This document shows positions 44,630-55,118 of a stretch of DNA of 64,000 bases, one piece after another (position 1 is the first letter of the stretch; every line of letters begins with the position of its first letter). The stretch spans positions 7,051,099 through 7,115,098 of the forward strand of contig NC_048553.1 of the NCBI RefSeq assembly GCF_902806685.2. Direction: 5' to 3'. Under the pieces are notes generated by a model. That model worked only from the letters and a program-made list of their open reading frames with translations. It did no database searches and was not told where the DNA came from. The position numbers and the translations under genes are program-made. Origin of the DNA: Maniola hyperantus. Its lineage: Eukaryota; Arthropoda; Insecta; Lepidoptera; Nymphalidae.

Positions 44630-44945
44630 CTTCATCTTATTCTTTACCCTGGGTTTCATTCCGCACTTAGAAGTAGCTGTCCAATGTAATTGAGACCGTT
44701 ACACTGGTGTGGTACCCCGCCGGATTACTCCAATAAGAATCCAAGCAGGCCACCCGGTCAGCGAGGATTTGTTACAGCAATTATTGCTGGGGACCCGATT
44801 TAGACTTCTCGTTCGGCAGATGCACCACGTGTCCCGGTGTCTCGTCACTATCAATGCATGTTCTGCAGAAGGGACTGTTGTTGATAGTATAGATCATAAT
44901 ATAGATGACGGCTTTCTTGAACTCTCTGACATTATTCTGAAGTTT
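44630..44945 (-). pseudogene. Non-LTR retrotransposon C-terminal remnant (zinc-binding region)
   Basis: Minus strand: NNSPFCRTCIDSDETPGHVV. The CxxC...DETPxH pattern is that of the C-terminal region of many insect non-LTR polyproteins. Stops follow, then ADRVACLDSYWSNPAGYH. Low certainty. Confidence 0.4.
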
Positions 44946-45058
44946 GCCCCAGTACAATAATATAAAGCCCCTTTATACCGCTCCGCAAGCAATATGCGGG
45001 GAGAGTAGTACACGTGGGTGTATGCTTGCACGTTCTCCCCGCCTGGTTAGCATGCAGA

Positions 45059-45272
45059 TCTTTAATATATAAAAAGAAAAGCTGACTGACTGACTGACTG
45101 ATCTAGCAACGCATAGCTCAAACTATTGGACGGATTGGGCTGAAACTTAGCATGCAGATAGCTATTATGACGTAGACATTCGCTAAGAAAGAATTTTTAA
45201 AATTTCCCCTTATAGGGATAATATGGGTTGTTTTGTTAAGTCGAAGAGGAAGAAGTCGCGAGCATAAGCTAG
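45059..45272 (+). repeat. Helitron-like repeat, family B
   Basis: TATATAAAAAGAAAAGCTGA, a GACT microsatellite, CATGCAGATAGCTATTATG and GCATAAGCTAG|T. Confidence 0.6.
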
Positions 45273-45811
45273 TTTTCTCTATATAATATCAACCCACACA
45301 AATAAATAATTTTCAGAAATTTCACCAAGGGAAGCTGGGCAGATCAGCTAAGTTTCGAAACCAAACTTTATCAATATAAATTGAAAGTTGCGTTTTCCCC
45401 GCCACGTTGCAAGTGGTCGTCAAAATGCATTGTTGTGTACTGACACAACTAACAATAAGTGCTTGCGGTCGAAGCCTGCCTCAATGCTTGGATGAAAAGT
45501 TGAGAAACATGATTGTGTTATTAGTTTTAGAACAAAAGATACCACTGCAAAGGTTTTGTTATTTGTCGAATAAACTAGGTAAATGTTTTAGCTTCTACAA
45601 AACGACGTAAAAGGGTTTATTTTGTGTATATATGTACAAATTGACCACTACATTTGACAAACGATATTAAAGGAAGACTGCATACAAACGTAATCTGGTG
45701 TTCTGATTTGAATATTAACGCGATTTTCGTAAACACATTCTAGAAACTACAATATATATCCGGGGTTTATTAGATTTTTATTAGATTTTCGTAAAAATAT
45801 CTAGTTTTAAA
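45273..45811. other. No supported gene
   Basis: A 67-codon open frame at 45407 has several cysteines but no family pattern and no splice signals that I trust. Confidence 0.25.
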
Positions 45812-46120
45812 CTAATCTACTCGAGAAAGGACTTTCTTTATCAAGCAACTTGGTGCACAGATCAGTCGTTTCTTTTTCTTTTCCTTCTTGTGCCTCTCCA
45901 CAATTGAAGGTTGACTCATTCCGCCAACAGAAATAGTTCTTCTTCGCTGGCGATCTTCGTCCATTCGCGGATGTTGCGCAACCAGGACTTTTTCTTCTTT
46001 CAGAGCATCTTTTGCCATTATAAATTGGAGCAGTCGGTATCTCTCGTGCCTCAAGACCTGGCCCAAATACTCGACGTTTCTCTTCTTGACGGTTTCAAAC
46101 AAAAGCTTTAAATGCCACAA
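45812..46120 (-). pseudogene. Non-LTR retrotransposon C-terminal remnant
   Basis: KKRNVEYLGQVLRHERYRLL is the conserved (R)KLEYLGHVMR-type motif at the C-terminus of insect non-LTR ORFs. The rest is diverged and ends in a lysine-rich run. Confidence 0.5.
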
Positions 46121-46777
46121 GGGTGTTTATTATAATGGCAAAATAGATTTGTTTTGATATGAATAAAAAATACTTCCTTCCATTCATCCGCCCCTTGTAA
46201 TTTACGCTCCGCTGATTCTGTTATCTGGGCATAATTCACTCGGAACAAAGATTTTATTTAAAAAAAATGAAGAACATTTTATGGGTTAGTAGAGAAGAGT
46301 CCACAATTAATTTTATATTTTTTTCTCATCTCTCGTGTGTTACTAAAGCAATAATAATTTAAAATCACGGAAATGTTTTTTTTTTTCAAAATGACAATTA
46401 TTTTATCTATCTTTCGGTTTTATCACGCATTGACTTCAACTACTTATTGTAAGTATTGGACCTGCGATTGTCGACCTGTTTTTGAAACAACTTGATTTTC
46501 GACATTTTGGCTGTGGTTAACAAGAGTTAATAGCCACAGTGACCGTCATGTGAGCATACTCGCCACTAAATGTTAGCAATGAGATATTTTATATTTGACA
46601 CAAAGTGTTACTTTTAATTCCTGATACCTTATACAGTCGGTGGTGGGGCACTTTCAATCAGCATAAAAACTAACTGTCATTTTCTATGGCATGCACTTGT
46701 ATATTATGTCGATTTCTGTATTATCAAATAATGATTGTAAAGTGACATTATGAAAAGTCAAGTCGGCCTGATTATCT

Positions 46778-47090
46778 CTATCCGCGCAAATCAGTTAATA
46801 TAGCGCTCTCTCTGTTACGTAATCCAATACAACTAGGCAACCTTAACAATATCATTGGGCGTTAACCATTTTAAGACGCCAATCTATCACAAAAGTGTTT
46901 CAAAAACATTCGAAATTCAATTCAAAAATGTTTTCAAAAACATACGAAATTCAATTAGAAAGCATAGTTTCATTTGTGATTGGTTGGTGCCTCAAAATGG
47001 CTAGCTCCCACTGAGGTTTTTGCCTCTATCATTATTTGTATGGGATTACGTAACAGAGCGAGCGATACAATAACGTCTTTCCGCGGATAG
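46778..47090. repeat. MITE with about 50 bp imperfect inverted ends
   Basis: CTATCCGCG...CTGTTACGTAATCC at the left is inverted as GGATTACGTAACAGAGCGAG...CGCGGATAG at the right. 313 bp, no coding. Inside, a roughly 32 bp phrase (TTTCAAAAACATTCGAAATT) is duplicated. Class not assigned. Confidence 0.65.
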
Positions 47091-47849
47091 AATAGTGACT
47101 CTTCAATTCATCCAGTTTGGAAGAAAATTCTACTGGCAAGAGTCGACACTCAGTACCCAGTCACACTTTTCAAATATCATTACAGTTTGGTAATTTTATT
47201 AAACTACCAACTTGAGTTGGAAACTCAAACTACTCTTTCTAAACATCAAATATTGGATTTTCAGATTTCATTTCACATTTTCTCCCCGATTTTTAAGCTT
47301 ACATTTTTTAAGCAAAGAAGATTTTTTACATTTTTCGTTATTTCTCACCAGTAAATCTCTTATCCTTTAAATAAAAAAAATGTTTATCTCCTGAACAACA
47401 TCCTTTGCAGAGGGGTTTTATATTTCATCTAAGAAATGCATATCTTGGCTGGGATCTCGAGCGAAAAGTGGAAAACTCACTTGCTATTTATGTCTTTTGT
47501 ATAAATTGGAGTATCTTCGACGTAGAATTTTTCCAGTATTTTCACACGGAAACAGTTTTTGACGAAAAAACTTTAATAGGGACTGAGCGATTTATCGTAA
47601 AAGATGAGTAGGTATAAGTAAGGATTAGAATGATAAATAATAAAATTATTAATACCTAATTAATTTGTCTTATGCGGTTGTACTCGTAACCTCACCTTTT
47701 TTGGGAGGGTTTGGTGGTGGGGACACTCGTCATGGATACCATCGTGGAGGCATGGTAGGTTACTTCGGACTAAAACCCCATCACATACTATCCACATGAC
47801 ACATCATTTACCCCATTATATTCAAGGGGCAGGTGGCGATTAGCGTTTT
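47091..47849. other. No supported gene
   Basis: A 68-codon open frame at 47405-47611 has no motif. Confidence 0.3.
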
Positions 47850-47945
47850 CGTCGTCACTGAAAGATTCTACCGCCTTCCAAGACCTACCTACTTACCGCC
47901 AGGTGAGATTGCAGTAAAGAGCTAACTTGTATCTGAATAAAAAAA
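47850..47945 (+). repeat. SINE 3' body fragment
   Basis: TACCGCCAGGTGAGATTGCA, TAACTTGTATCTGAATAAAA; same end as the SINE at 16271. Confidence 0.5.
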
Positions 47946-48669
47946 CGTTGTCCGCCAAAGCACAGAATATGTTATAGTACTAATGGGCCACGACAGGCAG
48001 AAAGAGGTCTTGCTACACCGTTGCCACGAGTCTCGCGTGGGAGAGTATGTTGCGCCGTGTCCAGGGCACTACCAAACTTATGGCACTCTTAACAGTTGGC
48101 TACACAGTTGGCAGCTGGCTACCCGAAATCTTGCACAAATAACTTCCAAAACAGCCGTTCCCCGAAAGGACTTGCCACAAGATGGAAACCTAACCTAACA
48201 CTGAGGCGAGGCAATCATGATATGGTTAGCCTGCTTACTTTTGTGGAAGAATGTTTCAGATATATGTATACCTATTACCTAGTACTAAAAAGTAATGAAA
48301 TTATCTTCTGTCTTGTTTTTTTCCTCTAGAATAGATGCATCGCACCCATAATAAAGATATTTCTTATAAACATCTAACGTGTCCTAAGGAAGCCGTTAAT
48401 GAAGAAAGAAAATAATAGTGAAGGTTTCTTAGTTAATTTAAATGTAAAGTTCGGTGTAACCATGAAACGAGAGAAAGCAGGAAATTCATTAAAACAACTT
48501 CATTAAGGTCTGCTATGGGCTAGAAGTTTAACTACAGAAGTTTCCAAATTATTGTCTTCTTGCAATTTATGTTTTTTGGTCACAAGATTTATAAGTCGCT
48601 TAGTTTGGGAAGTTCTGCGACGCCTTAATTACTTATGATTTTGCGCTTCATTATTTAAACTGTTCTCTT
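47946..48669. other. No supported gene
   Basis: Short open frames at 47983 and 48096 have no motif. Confidence 0.3.
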
Positions 48670-49170
48670 ATAATAATAATAATAATAATAATAATTTTTA
48701 TTTGCTAAATATGGGTAGTTTACAAAGGTCTTAATATATTACTTATAATCTAAATAGTCCCCGCATATTTACTGATACTTCAGCATGCAAATATTAATAA
48801 TAATATATCTACACCTAAAGGTAATTTGTACAATGACAAACGATGTAGGGTATATTATTCAAACTTATTTTATAAAATTACAACTAATTAATTATACATC
48901 TTAAATTATCACTATGACTTCCATGGTATATAATTGAGGTAATCTGATACAGAGTAGAACGATTCATCGCACAACCATTGAAAGAGCTTCCTTTTAAAAT
49001 GTGTCGTCGGTAGCTTTTTTAAGTTTGTATCTAATTTATTATAAATTTTAATGCTCATTGCGTAAGGCGATTTTTGAGTTTGCCTAAGATTATATTGTGG
49101 CATTATTAGCCTATCTTGATTCCTTCTTATTAAAGAAAAGTGGAAGCCTGAAGAATCGTATTTTTAAGGG
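48670..49170 (-). pseudogene. Non-LTR retrotransposon 3' end with TTA-repeat tail
   Basis: Minus strand: RRNQDRLIMPQYNLRQTQKS, KIYNKLDTNLKKLPTTHFKR, LFQWLCDESFYSVSDYL, the C-terminus of an insect non-LTR RT. A 3' UTR of about 215 nt follows, ending in the TAATAATAA microsatellite at 48670-48698. 5'-truncated. Confidence 0.6.
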
Positions 49171-49782
49171 GACTCTCAACTTGGTGCGTATTTTTGTACT
49201 GCTAAGAGAAATCTATATCCGTAGTCATCTAAAGAAAAGTAGATTGGCTCCCAATATAATATTAACCAATCAAATTCAATGAAACTTTTGAACTAATACC
49301 TATATCCGTGGTTTTCCAGATTTCCATTAATATGTTTATTTTCAAAGTCACACGGACACAAGGATTTACAAGCCTTACTTTGAGCCCCTATAAAATGTGT
49401 ATAAAATGTTTTTGCGGAAATGTGGCAAATTACAGACACAGATATTAATTTCTAAAACGTGTTTACAAAAATTCATTGAGTTTGATTGGTTATTATTGAA
49501 ATGAGAACCAAACTATGTTTGCGTTATAAGCTTCATCGCTATCGAGGCTGGTTTCCTAACGTAGATGTGCCACAATGTGGAAAAGCTTATCTGTGGTGGA
49601 ATAAGATTCAATGAAAATACAAGGGCATGAAAATACAAATGTAGTATGGAAATTCCCATACATACTTACCTATTCCTACATCCTTCGAGGATGATAGCAC
49701 AGAATACTTAATCTGGTAGAAAAAAGTTGTACCCCAGTGGTCTAGCTTTTAATAGTAACAATATTATTATCTATTTAGTTAT
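49171..49782. other. No feature seen
   Basis: AT-rich, no gene. Its right end is the target site of the Copia insertion. Confidence 0.35.
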
Positions 49783-49787
49783 CTTCT

Positions 49788-49974
49788 TGTTGGAACTGGC
49801 ATTAAACTAAATTGTTTATATTTAAATATATTCTTATTTTTATTTTATTTTTCTAAAATCCTTTGTTTTACGTTTGATGACTTTTTCAACTTACTTCAAA
49901 TATATATCTCAAACAGGACGTCCAAGTTTTTCCTTTTACTGATATTTTTCCCATAAAATCAAAATATCCCAACA
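49788..49974 (+). repeat. 5' LTR of the Copia element
   Basis: 187 bp from TGTTGGAACT to ATCCCAACA, with short inverted ends TGTTGG/CCAACA. AT-rich. It should hold promoter and poly-A signals; none is assigned exactly. Confidence 0.95.
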
Positions 49975-50085
49975 CGTTATCAGCACGAAGGGCTCTAGGT
50001 GGAAAAATAAAAGTGAAAAGTGGTATTAATTGTCCATAATTGCTTTATTTGTTGCGAATAAGAAAAATCGCTTTTTTCTTTCCAA
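49975..50085 (+). promoter_or_regulatory. Copia leader with candidate primer-binding site
   Basis: CGTTATCAGCACGAAGGGC directly after the LTR is where the tRNA primer site should be. The matching tRNA is not assigned. The leader runs to the ATG at 50086. Confidence 0.4.
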
Positions 50086-53000
50086 ATGTCACAAGCAAGC
50101 GGAGATTTAAGTTGTAACAAGATGTTACATTCTTCGTCAGTTCCTCTGTTTAGTCTCAAAAATAGAGAAGGATATCCAACTTGGAAATTTAAAATGCAAA
50201 ATTATTTGTTACATGAGGACCTTTGGTTTCATATAGTTGGGTATCCAGAAGGAGATACGACCGCTGCACCAGTTAAGATAAGGAATGACGCTAAGGCTCT
50301 GGCTAAAATATGCTTAACATTAGACGGTGCAGCTATTACACATGTAAGATGTGCAAAAACTGCAGCCGAAGCATGGGAAGCCCTGAAGGCAGCTTTTGAG
50401 GATAAAGGTATGGGCCGAAGGCTAGCCTTAGAGCGTAAGCTTTATAGATTAAGTCTTTCAGACTTTGAAAATATTGAACAATATATAGATGCAGTTCTGT
50501 CAACGGCACAAGACCTAGCTGACATAGACAAAGTAATAGAAGACAAATCGATTGCAGCTATATTACTAGGAGGTCTCACATCGAAATATGAGCCATTGAT
50601 TATGGCACTTGAAAACTGCAACATCGATATTACTTCCGATTTGGTCAAAACAAAACTATTAAATGAAATGTCTAAAAATGACACCATACCAACAAATACA
50701 GTTTTCCAGGCCAAAGGAATGAAACCCAAACCAAGTAAAATGATTATTTGCTATGACTGTAACGTACCAGGGCATAAACGCCCGGATTGTCCTCAGCGAC
50801 GTAATAAAGAAAAAATAAGTGTAGCAAATGAGGTCATGGATTCGGTCACAGCACTTACTGCTAATTTTTCAAATAAGGATGTTTGGTACGTAGATTCTGG
50901 AGCTACAAAACATATGACTTTCAGAAAAGATTGGTTTCGGGACATTAGGTCAATGCATACTGGAAATATAACTGTTGCAAATGGTGAAAGCGTTAAATGC
51001 TGTGGAATAGGAAATATTTCTATTAAGACACCTGGTGATGTAGTAAAAACAATAAGTGATGTTGCCCTGGTACCAGATTTAAAGGCTAATTTACTATCTG
51101 TACAGAAAGTTATTGATAAAGGTTTTGTATGTGTTTTCGACAAGAGAGGATGTAGTTTTTATAAAAATGATACTTTTTGTGTTTCAGGTGATTCTGTCCT
51201 TCATGCTTCGCCCTGTGGTGGACTGTACATAGTTGATGGTACTGTTAATATTCCACCTAAGATGAATAGTGAAAATATTGCGTATGAGGTGCACTATGAC
51301 TGTCTGAGCAAGTATCAGCTCTGGCATAAACGGTTAGGACACTTATGTCGCATAGGCATGAATCAATTGAAGAATCATCAGGTAGGAGTAGATTTTACTA
51401 AGGTTGATAAAAATAGTTGCATCGCTTGCGTAAAAGGCAAACAAGCCAGAAAACCGTTTAAAAACGTAGCGTATAATAGGGCGTCATCACCTTTAGAACT
51501 AATCCATAGTGATTTATGCGGACCAATGTCCACGACATCTTTTCAAGGAAACGTTTATGTTTTAACTTTCATAGATGATTATACTCGCAAGATTTTTGCT
51601 TATTTTTTATCTTCTAAAACTGAGGTAAAGAATAAATTTTTATTATTTCGTGCTCTAGTTGAAAAACAATTAGGTTTTCAAATAAAGACTCTTAGAACCG
51701 ATGGAGGAAAAGAATATGTAAATAACGAGTTTTCTGATTACCTTTCTTCGAATGGGATTGAGCACCAAGTAACAACGCCTTATAGTCCACAGCAAAATGG
51801 AGTTGCTGAACGTACTAATCGTACAATAACAGAGAAGGCGAGATCAATGTTGGCTGAAAGCTCACTATCTAAAGCATACTGGGAAGATGCTTTCCAAGTT
51901 GCTGTTTATTTGAAGAATAGGTCCCCTCATCGAGCTTTGAGTGGCAAAATACCTTATGATAAGTGGAGTGGTCGGAAAAGTGATCTAAGTCACTTAAGAG
52001 TATTTGGATGTAGAGCTCTAGTTCATGTACCTTCATGTCAAAGAAGGAAACTAGATTTAAAAGCAGAGGAAGCAATTTTTGTTGGTTACTCGGAAGATCC
52101 TAATACTTATGTTTTTCGGGATCCTGCAAATCCAAGACGTATTATTAAGTCAAGAGATGCAAATTTTTTTGAGAATTGTTTTACACCTTTAAAGGAAAAT
52201 GCATCAGAACCTATAGTTCAAAATACGGAGTCAGTATTACTATTCGAAGAACATACTGAACCTGGTGATGATCAATTTTATGATTGTGTTGATTGTTGTA
52301 GTCCAGAAGGAGAATCATCTGTTCCTGTAAACATAGATAAAGAGTCTTCTTGTACTGAACAAACGCAAGTAAGTAATGAACCCAGATACCCATCTAGAAA
52401 TAGAAAGCCACCTGAATTTTTAAATTATCAGGTCTCTACTGATGTTGTTTCGGGTGAACCAACAAACTATTCTGAAGCTATACATTCAGAAGATGGTGAA
52501 AAATGGGATTTAGCAATGACTGATGAATACAATTCACTTATGAAGTTAAATACCTGGGAGTTAGTAGACAGACCAAATAAAAAAGTTATTCCCTGCAAAT
52601 GGGTTTATAAGCAAAAGAAGGATGCTTATGGTAATATAACCAAGTATAAGGCAAGGCTAGTGGTCAAAGGATTTAATCAAACAAGAGATATAGATTATCA
52701 TGAGACGTTTGCGCCTGTGATTCGTCATTCTTCCCTGCGTACTTTGTTTGCATTGGCAGCAGAAGAAGATCTCAAAATGAGACATCTGGATGTTGATACA
52801 GCTTTTCTTTATGGAGATTTGGAAGAAGAAGTATTTATGGAACAACCTCTTGGTTTTTCTGTGAAAGGCCAAGAAGACAGGGTTTGCCGGCTTCGCAAAT
52901 CTCTATATGGTCTAAAACAGGCACCTCGTGCTTGGAACAAAAAATTGAATGAAGTACTTTCAAAAATAGGTTTTGTAGGAACTTCTTCTGAGCCTTGTGT

Positions 53001-53742
53001 ATTTACGAAACTTTTTGGTGATGAACTTGTTATATTGGGTGTCTACGTGGATGACATAATTGTCTTTTATAATTCTGACGTGACGTTTGACATTGTTAAA
53101 AATGACTTGTCAAGATATTTTAGTTTGAAAGATCTTGGCAATTTGAAGTCATATTTAGGATTACAAATAGAAAGGAATCAAGATTACATAAAAGTTAGTC
53201 AATCAAATTATATATTGTCCATATTGGACAAATTTAATATGAGTGAATGTAAGTCGGCTAGTACTCCTTTAGCTCACAGCAAATTAGAACGAAACGTTTG
53301 TGGTGAGTCATTGCTGCTGCCTTACAGAAATCTAATAGGATGCCTTATGTTCTTGGCAGTCAATACACGTCCTGATATAGCATTTGCGACGAGCTACTTA
53401 AGCCAATTTAATACGTGTTTTTCAACGGAACATTGGAAAGCAGCAAAGAGGATTCTTCAATACCTGAAGGGTACACTAGAGTATTCCTTAATATATAGGA
53501 AAACTGGGAAGCCGTTAACAGGGTATGCAGATGCTGATTGGGCCAATTGTCCAATTGACAGAAAGTCTTACACGGGCTATGTCTTTAAATTGGCTGGTGG
53601 ACCAGTGTCTTGGGAATCAAAGAAACAACCAACTGTTGCTCTGTCATCCACTGAAGCTGAGTACATGGCTCTTACTGCAGCAACTAAAGAAGCCTGTTAT
53701 TTACGTAAATTTATAGAGGATATTACGGGTAAAATATCTTGA
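50086..53742 (+). CDS. Copia Gag-Pol polyprotein, truncated in RNase H
   Basis: This 1218-residue frame encodes the particle and replication enzymes of a Copia element. Gag is at the N-terminus, with a CCHC zinc knuckle (C222, C225, H230, C235). Aspartic protease has DSGA at 270-273. The integrase zinc region has H414, H419, C445, C448, and its core D476, D539 and E575. RT has D902 in HLDVDTAFL and YVDD at 987-990. RNase H begins with ADADW at 1148-1152 and STEAE at 1189. The frame then meets a stop at 53740-53742, inside the junction of the 424 bp rearrangement. RNase H therefore lacks its last catalytic part (the DSQSAL and HIDTRFHF regions lie downstream). No other frameshift or stop is seen. 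This copy is predicted to be unable to complete replication alone. Confidence 0.95.
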   Translation: MSQASGDLSCNKMLHSSSVPLFSLKNREGYPTWKFKMQNYLLHEDLWFHIVGYPEGDTTAAPVKIRNDAKALAKICLTLDGAAITHVRCAKTAAEAWEALKAAFEDKGMGRRLALERKLYRLSLSDFENIEQYIDAVLSTAQDLADIDKVIEDKSIAAILLGGLTSKYEPLIMALENCNIDITSDLVKTKLLNEMSKNDTIPTNTVFQAKGMKPKPSKMIICYDCNVPGHKRPDCPQRRNKEKISVANEVMDSVTALTANFSNKDVWYVDSGATKHMTFRKDWFRDIRSMHTGNITVANGESVKCCGIGNISIKTPGDVVKTISDVALVPDLKANLLSVQKVIDKGFVCVFDKRGCSFYKNDTFCVSGDSVLHASPCGGLYIVDGTVNIPPKMNSENIAYEVHYDCLSKYQLWHKRLGHLCRIGMNQLKNHQVGVDFTKVDKNSCIACVKGKQARKPFKNVAYNRASSPLELIHSDLCGPMSTTSFQGNVYVLTFIDDYTRKIFAYFLSSKTEVKNKFLLFRALVEKQLGFQIKTLRTDGGKEYVNNEFSDYLSSNGIEHQVTTPYSPQQNGVAERTNRTITEKARSMLAESSLSKAYWEDAFQVAVYLKNRSPHRALSGKIPYDKWSGRKSDLSHLRVFGCRALVHVPSCQRRKLDLKAEEAIFVGYSEDPNTYVFRDPANPRRIIKSRDANFFENCFTPLKENASEPIVQNTESVLLFEEHTEPGDDQFYDCVDCCSPEGESSVPVNIDKESSCTEQTQVSNEPRYPSRNRKPPEFLNYQVSTDVVSGEPTNYSEAIHSEDGEKWDLAMTDEYNSLMKLNTWELVDRPNKKVIPCKWVYKQKKDAYGNITKYKARLVVKGFNQTRDIDYHETFAPVIRHSSLRTLFALAAEEDLKMRHLDVDTAFLYGDLEEEVFMEQPLGFSVKGQEDRVCRLRKSLYGLKQAPRAWNKKLNEVLSKIGFVGTSSEPCVFTKLFGDELVILGVYVDDIIVFYNSDVTFDIVKNDLSRYFSLKDLGNLKSYLGLQIERNQDYIKVSQSNYILSILDKFNMSECKSASTPLAHSKLERNVCGESLLLPYRNLIGCLMFLAVNTRPDIAFATSYLSQFNTCFSTEHWKAAKRILQYLKGTLEYSLIYRKTGKPLTGYADADWANCPIDRKSYTGYVFKLAGGPVSWESKKQPTVALSSTEAEYMALTAATKEACYLRKFIEDITGKIS

Positions 53743-54015
53743 CAAGTCATTTTTAACAATGTCAAACGTCACGTCAGAATTATAAAAGACAATTATGTCA
53801 TCCACGTAGACACCCAATATAACAAGTTCATCACCAAAAAGTTTCGTAAATACACAAGGCTCAGAAGAAGTTCCTACAAAACCTATTTTTGAAAGTACTT
53901 CATTCAATTTTTTGTTCCAAGCACGAGGTGCCTGTTTTAGACCATATAGAGATTTGCGAAGCCGGCAAACCCTGTCTTCTTGGCCTTTCACAGAAAAACC
54001 AAGAGGTTGTTCCAT
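53730..54015 (-). repeat. Inverted copy of the Copia RT segment
   Basis: 286 bp matching the reverse complement of 52837-53122; the encoded peptide is identical to the RT region around YVDD. The left junction uses a 10 bp shared word (TAAAATATCT, inverted at 53113-53122); the right one shares about 1 bp. Confidence 0.95.
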
Positions 54016-54163
54016 GGCTGGTGGACCAGTGTCTTGGGAATCAAAGAAACAACCAACTGTTGCTCTGTCATCCACTGAAGCTGAGTACATGGCTCTTACT
54101 GCAGCAACTAAAGAAGCCTGTTATTTACGTAAATTTATAGAGGATATTACGGGTAAAATATCT
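54015..54163 (+). repeat. Direct duplication of Copia RNase H start
   Basis: 149 bp identical by eye to 53591-53739 (shift 424 bp). It follows the inverted segment and restores the path into the rest of RNase H. Confidence 0.95.
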
Positions 54164-54397
54164 ACAATTAAGATATTGTCAGATAGTCAGAGTGCACTAA
54201 ACTTAGCTCACAATCCTGTGCACCATAGCAGGACGAAGCATATTGACACTCGTTTTCATTTTATACGAGAAAAAGTTAGTAATAATACAATTATTTTAGA
54301 GTATATGAAAAGTTGTGATATACCCGCAGATATTCTTACCAAACCACTGGGGCCTATCGCAACTAGTAGAATTATAGGTAGTTTAGGTCTTACTTAG
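54016..54397 (+). pseudogene. Stranded C-terminal RNase H part of Copia Pol
   Basis: Reads from VSWESKKQPT through STEAEY, then ILSDSQSALNLAH and HIDTRFHFIREKV, to the Pol C-terminus ADILTKPLG...GSLGLT and a stop. Cut off from the main frame by the rearrangement, with no start of its own except accidental ATGs. Confidence 0.9.
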
Positions 54398-54464
54398 TTT
54401 TTTTTTTTTTTCTTGTGTGTTAATATGTTATGTTAAGTTTTTTTTTTGTAAGACAATTTAGTTT

Positions 54465-54473
54465 AAAGGGGGA
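54465..54473 (+). promoter_or_regulatory. Polypurine tract of the Copia element
   Basis: AAAGGGGGA directly before the 3' LTR, the usual primer site for plus-strand DNA synthesis. Confidence 0.85.
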
Positions 54474-54660
54474 TGTTGGAACTGGCATTAAACTAAATTG
54501 TTTATATTTAAATATATTCTTATTTTTATTTTATTTTTCTAAAATCCTTTGTTTTACGTTTGATGACTTTTTCAACTTACTTCAAATATATATCTCAAAC
54601 AGGACGTCCAAGTTTTTCCTTTTACTGATATTTTTCCCATAAAATCAAAATATCCCAACA
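54474..54660 (+). repeat. 3' LTR of the Copia element
   Basis: 187 bp, identical by eye to the 5' LTR. Confidence 0.95.
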
Positions 54661-54663
54661 CTT

Positions 54664-54775
54664 CTAAAAACCAAAATAAACAGCATGCTCACCCGAGTTT
54701 GCTCCCGAAGCGCTCCTTGCCACTTTAATTAAAATTTCTTTGTTATCTTGCAATCTTTGTCTCGGACAGTGCAGT
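54664..54775 (-). pseudogene. Exon-like block, paralogue 1
   Basis: After an acceptor-like TTTATTTATAG, 36 codons reading QRLQDNKEILIKVARSASG...AVYFGF then TAG. Shares RLQDNKEILIKVA with the blocks at 55917 and 57209. The Copia element is inserted exactly at this stop codon. Function unknown; it could be a real terminal exon or a repeat-borne frame. Confidence 0.4.
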
Positions 54776-54909
54776 CTATAAATAAACATTCAATTATATC
54801 GAAAGGTCTGCCCTAATTATTAAAATAATAATACTATATAATTTTTTTTTTGGTATTATTATTTTATTTGGTATTTATGTTTGGGAACTTTCAATATAAG
54901 TAATCTTCT

Positions 54910-55118
54910 AAATATATAAAAGGAAAAGGTGACTGACTGACTGACTGATCTATCAATGCACAGCTCGAAATACTGGACGGGCGGAAATTTGGCATGCAGT
55001 CTGCAGATAGCTATTATGACGTAGACATTCGCTAAGAAAGGATTTTTGAAAAGTCAATCCCTAAGGGGATAAAATAGGGGTTTGAAATTTGAGTAGTCCA
55101 CGAGGACGAAGTAGCGTA
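54910..55118 (+). repeat. Helitron-like repeat, family B, decayed
   Basis: ATATATAAAAGGAAAAGGTG, GACT microsatellite, GGCATGCAGTCTGCAGATAG, GTCCACGAGGACGAAG. CTAG end lost. Confidence 0.5.

Larger units (their letters stand above)
49783..54665 (+). mobile_element. Copia-type LTR retrotransposon, complete, with internal rearrangement
   Basis: Two 187 bp LTRs (49788-49974 and 54474-54660) start TGTTGG and end CCAACA and look identical by eye. The 5 bp flanks CTTCT at 49783-49787 and 54661-54665 are a perfect target duplication. The element proper is 49788-54660 (4873 bp). It encodes one Gag-Pol frame in Copia order (protease, integrase, RT, RNase H). A 424 bp inverted-plus-direct duplication near 53740 breaks the frame. 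LTR identity and the intact frame up to that point point to a recent insertion. The element was probably already rearranged when it landed, or became so during that round of reverse transcription (inference). Confidence 0.95.

Noticed and set aside
44996..45050. Hairpin GCGGGGAGA / TCTCCCCGC as a terminator
   Set aside because: Rho-independent terminators do not apply in this genome and no gene ends here.
53701..54090. 129-codon minus-strand frame with Copia RT motifs
   Set aside because: It is the antisense product of the inverted RT duplication, not a separate gene.
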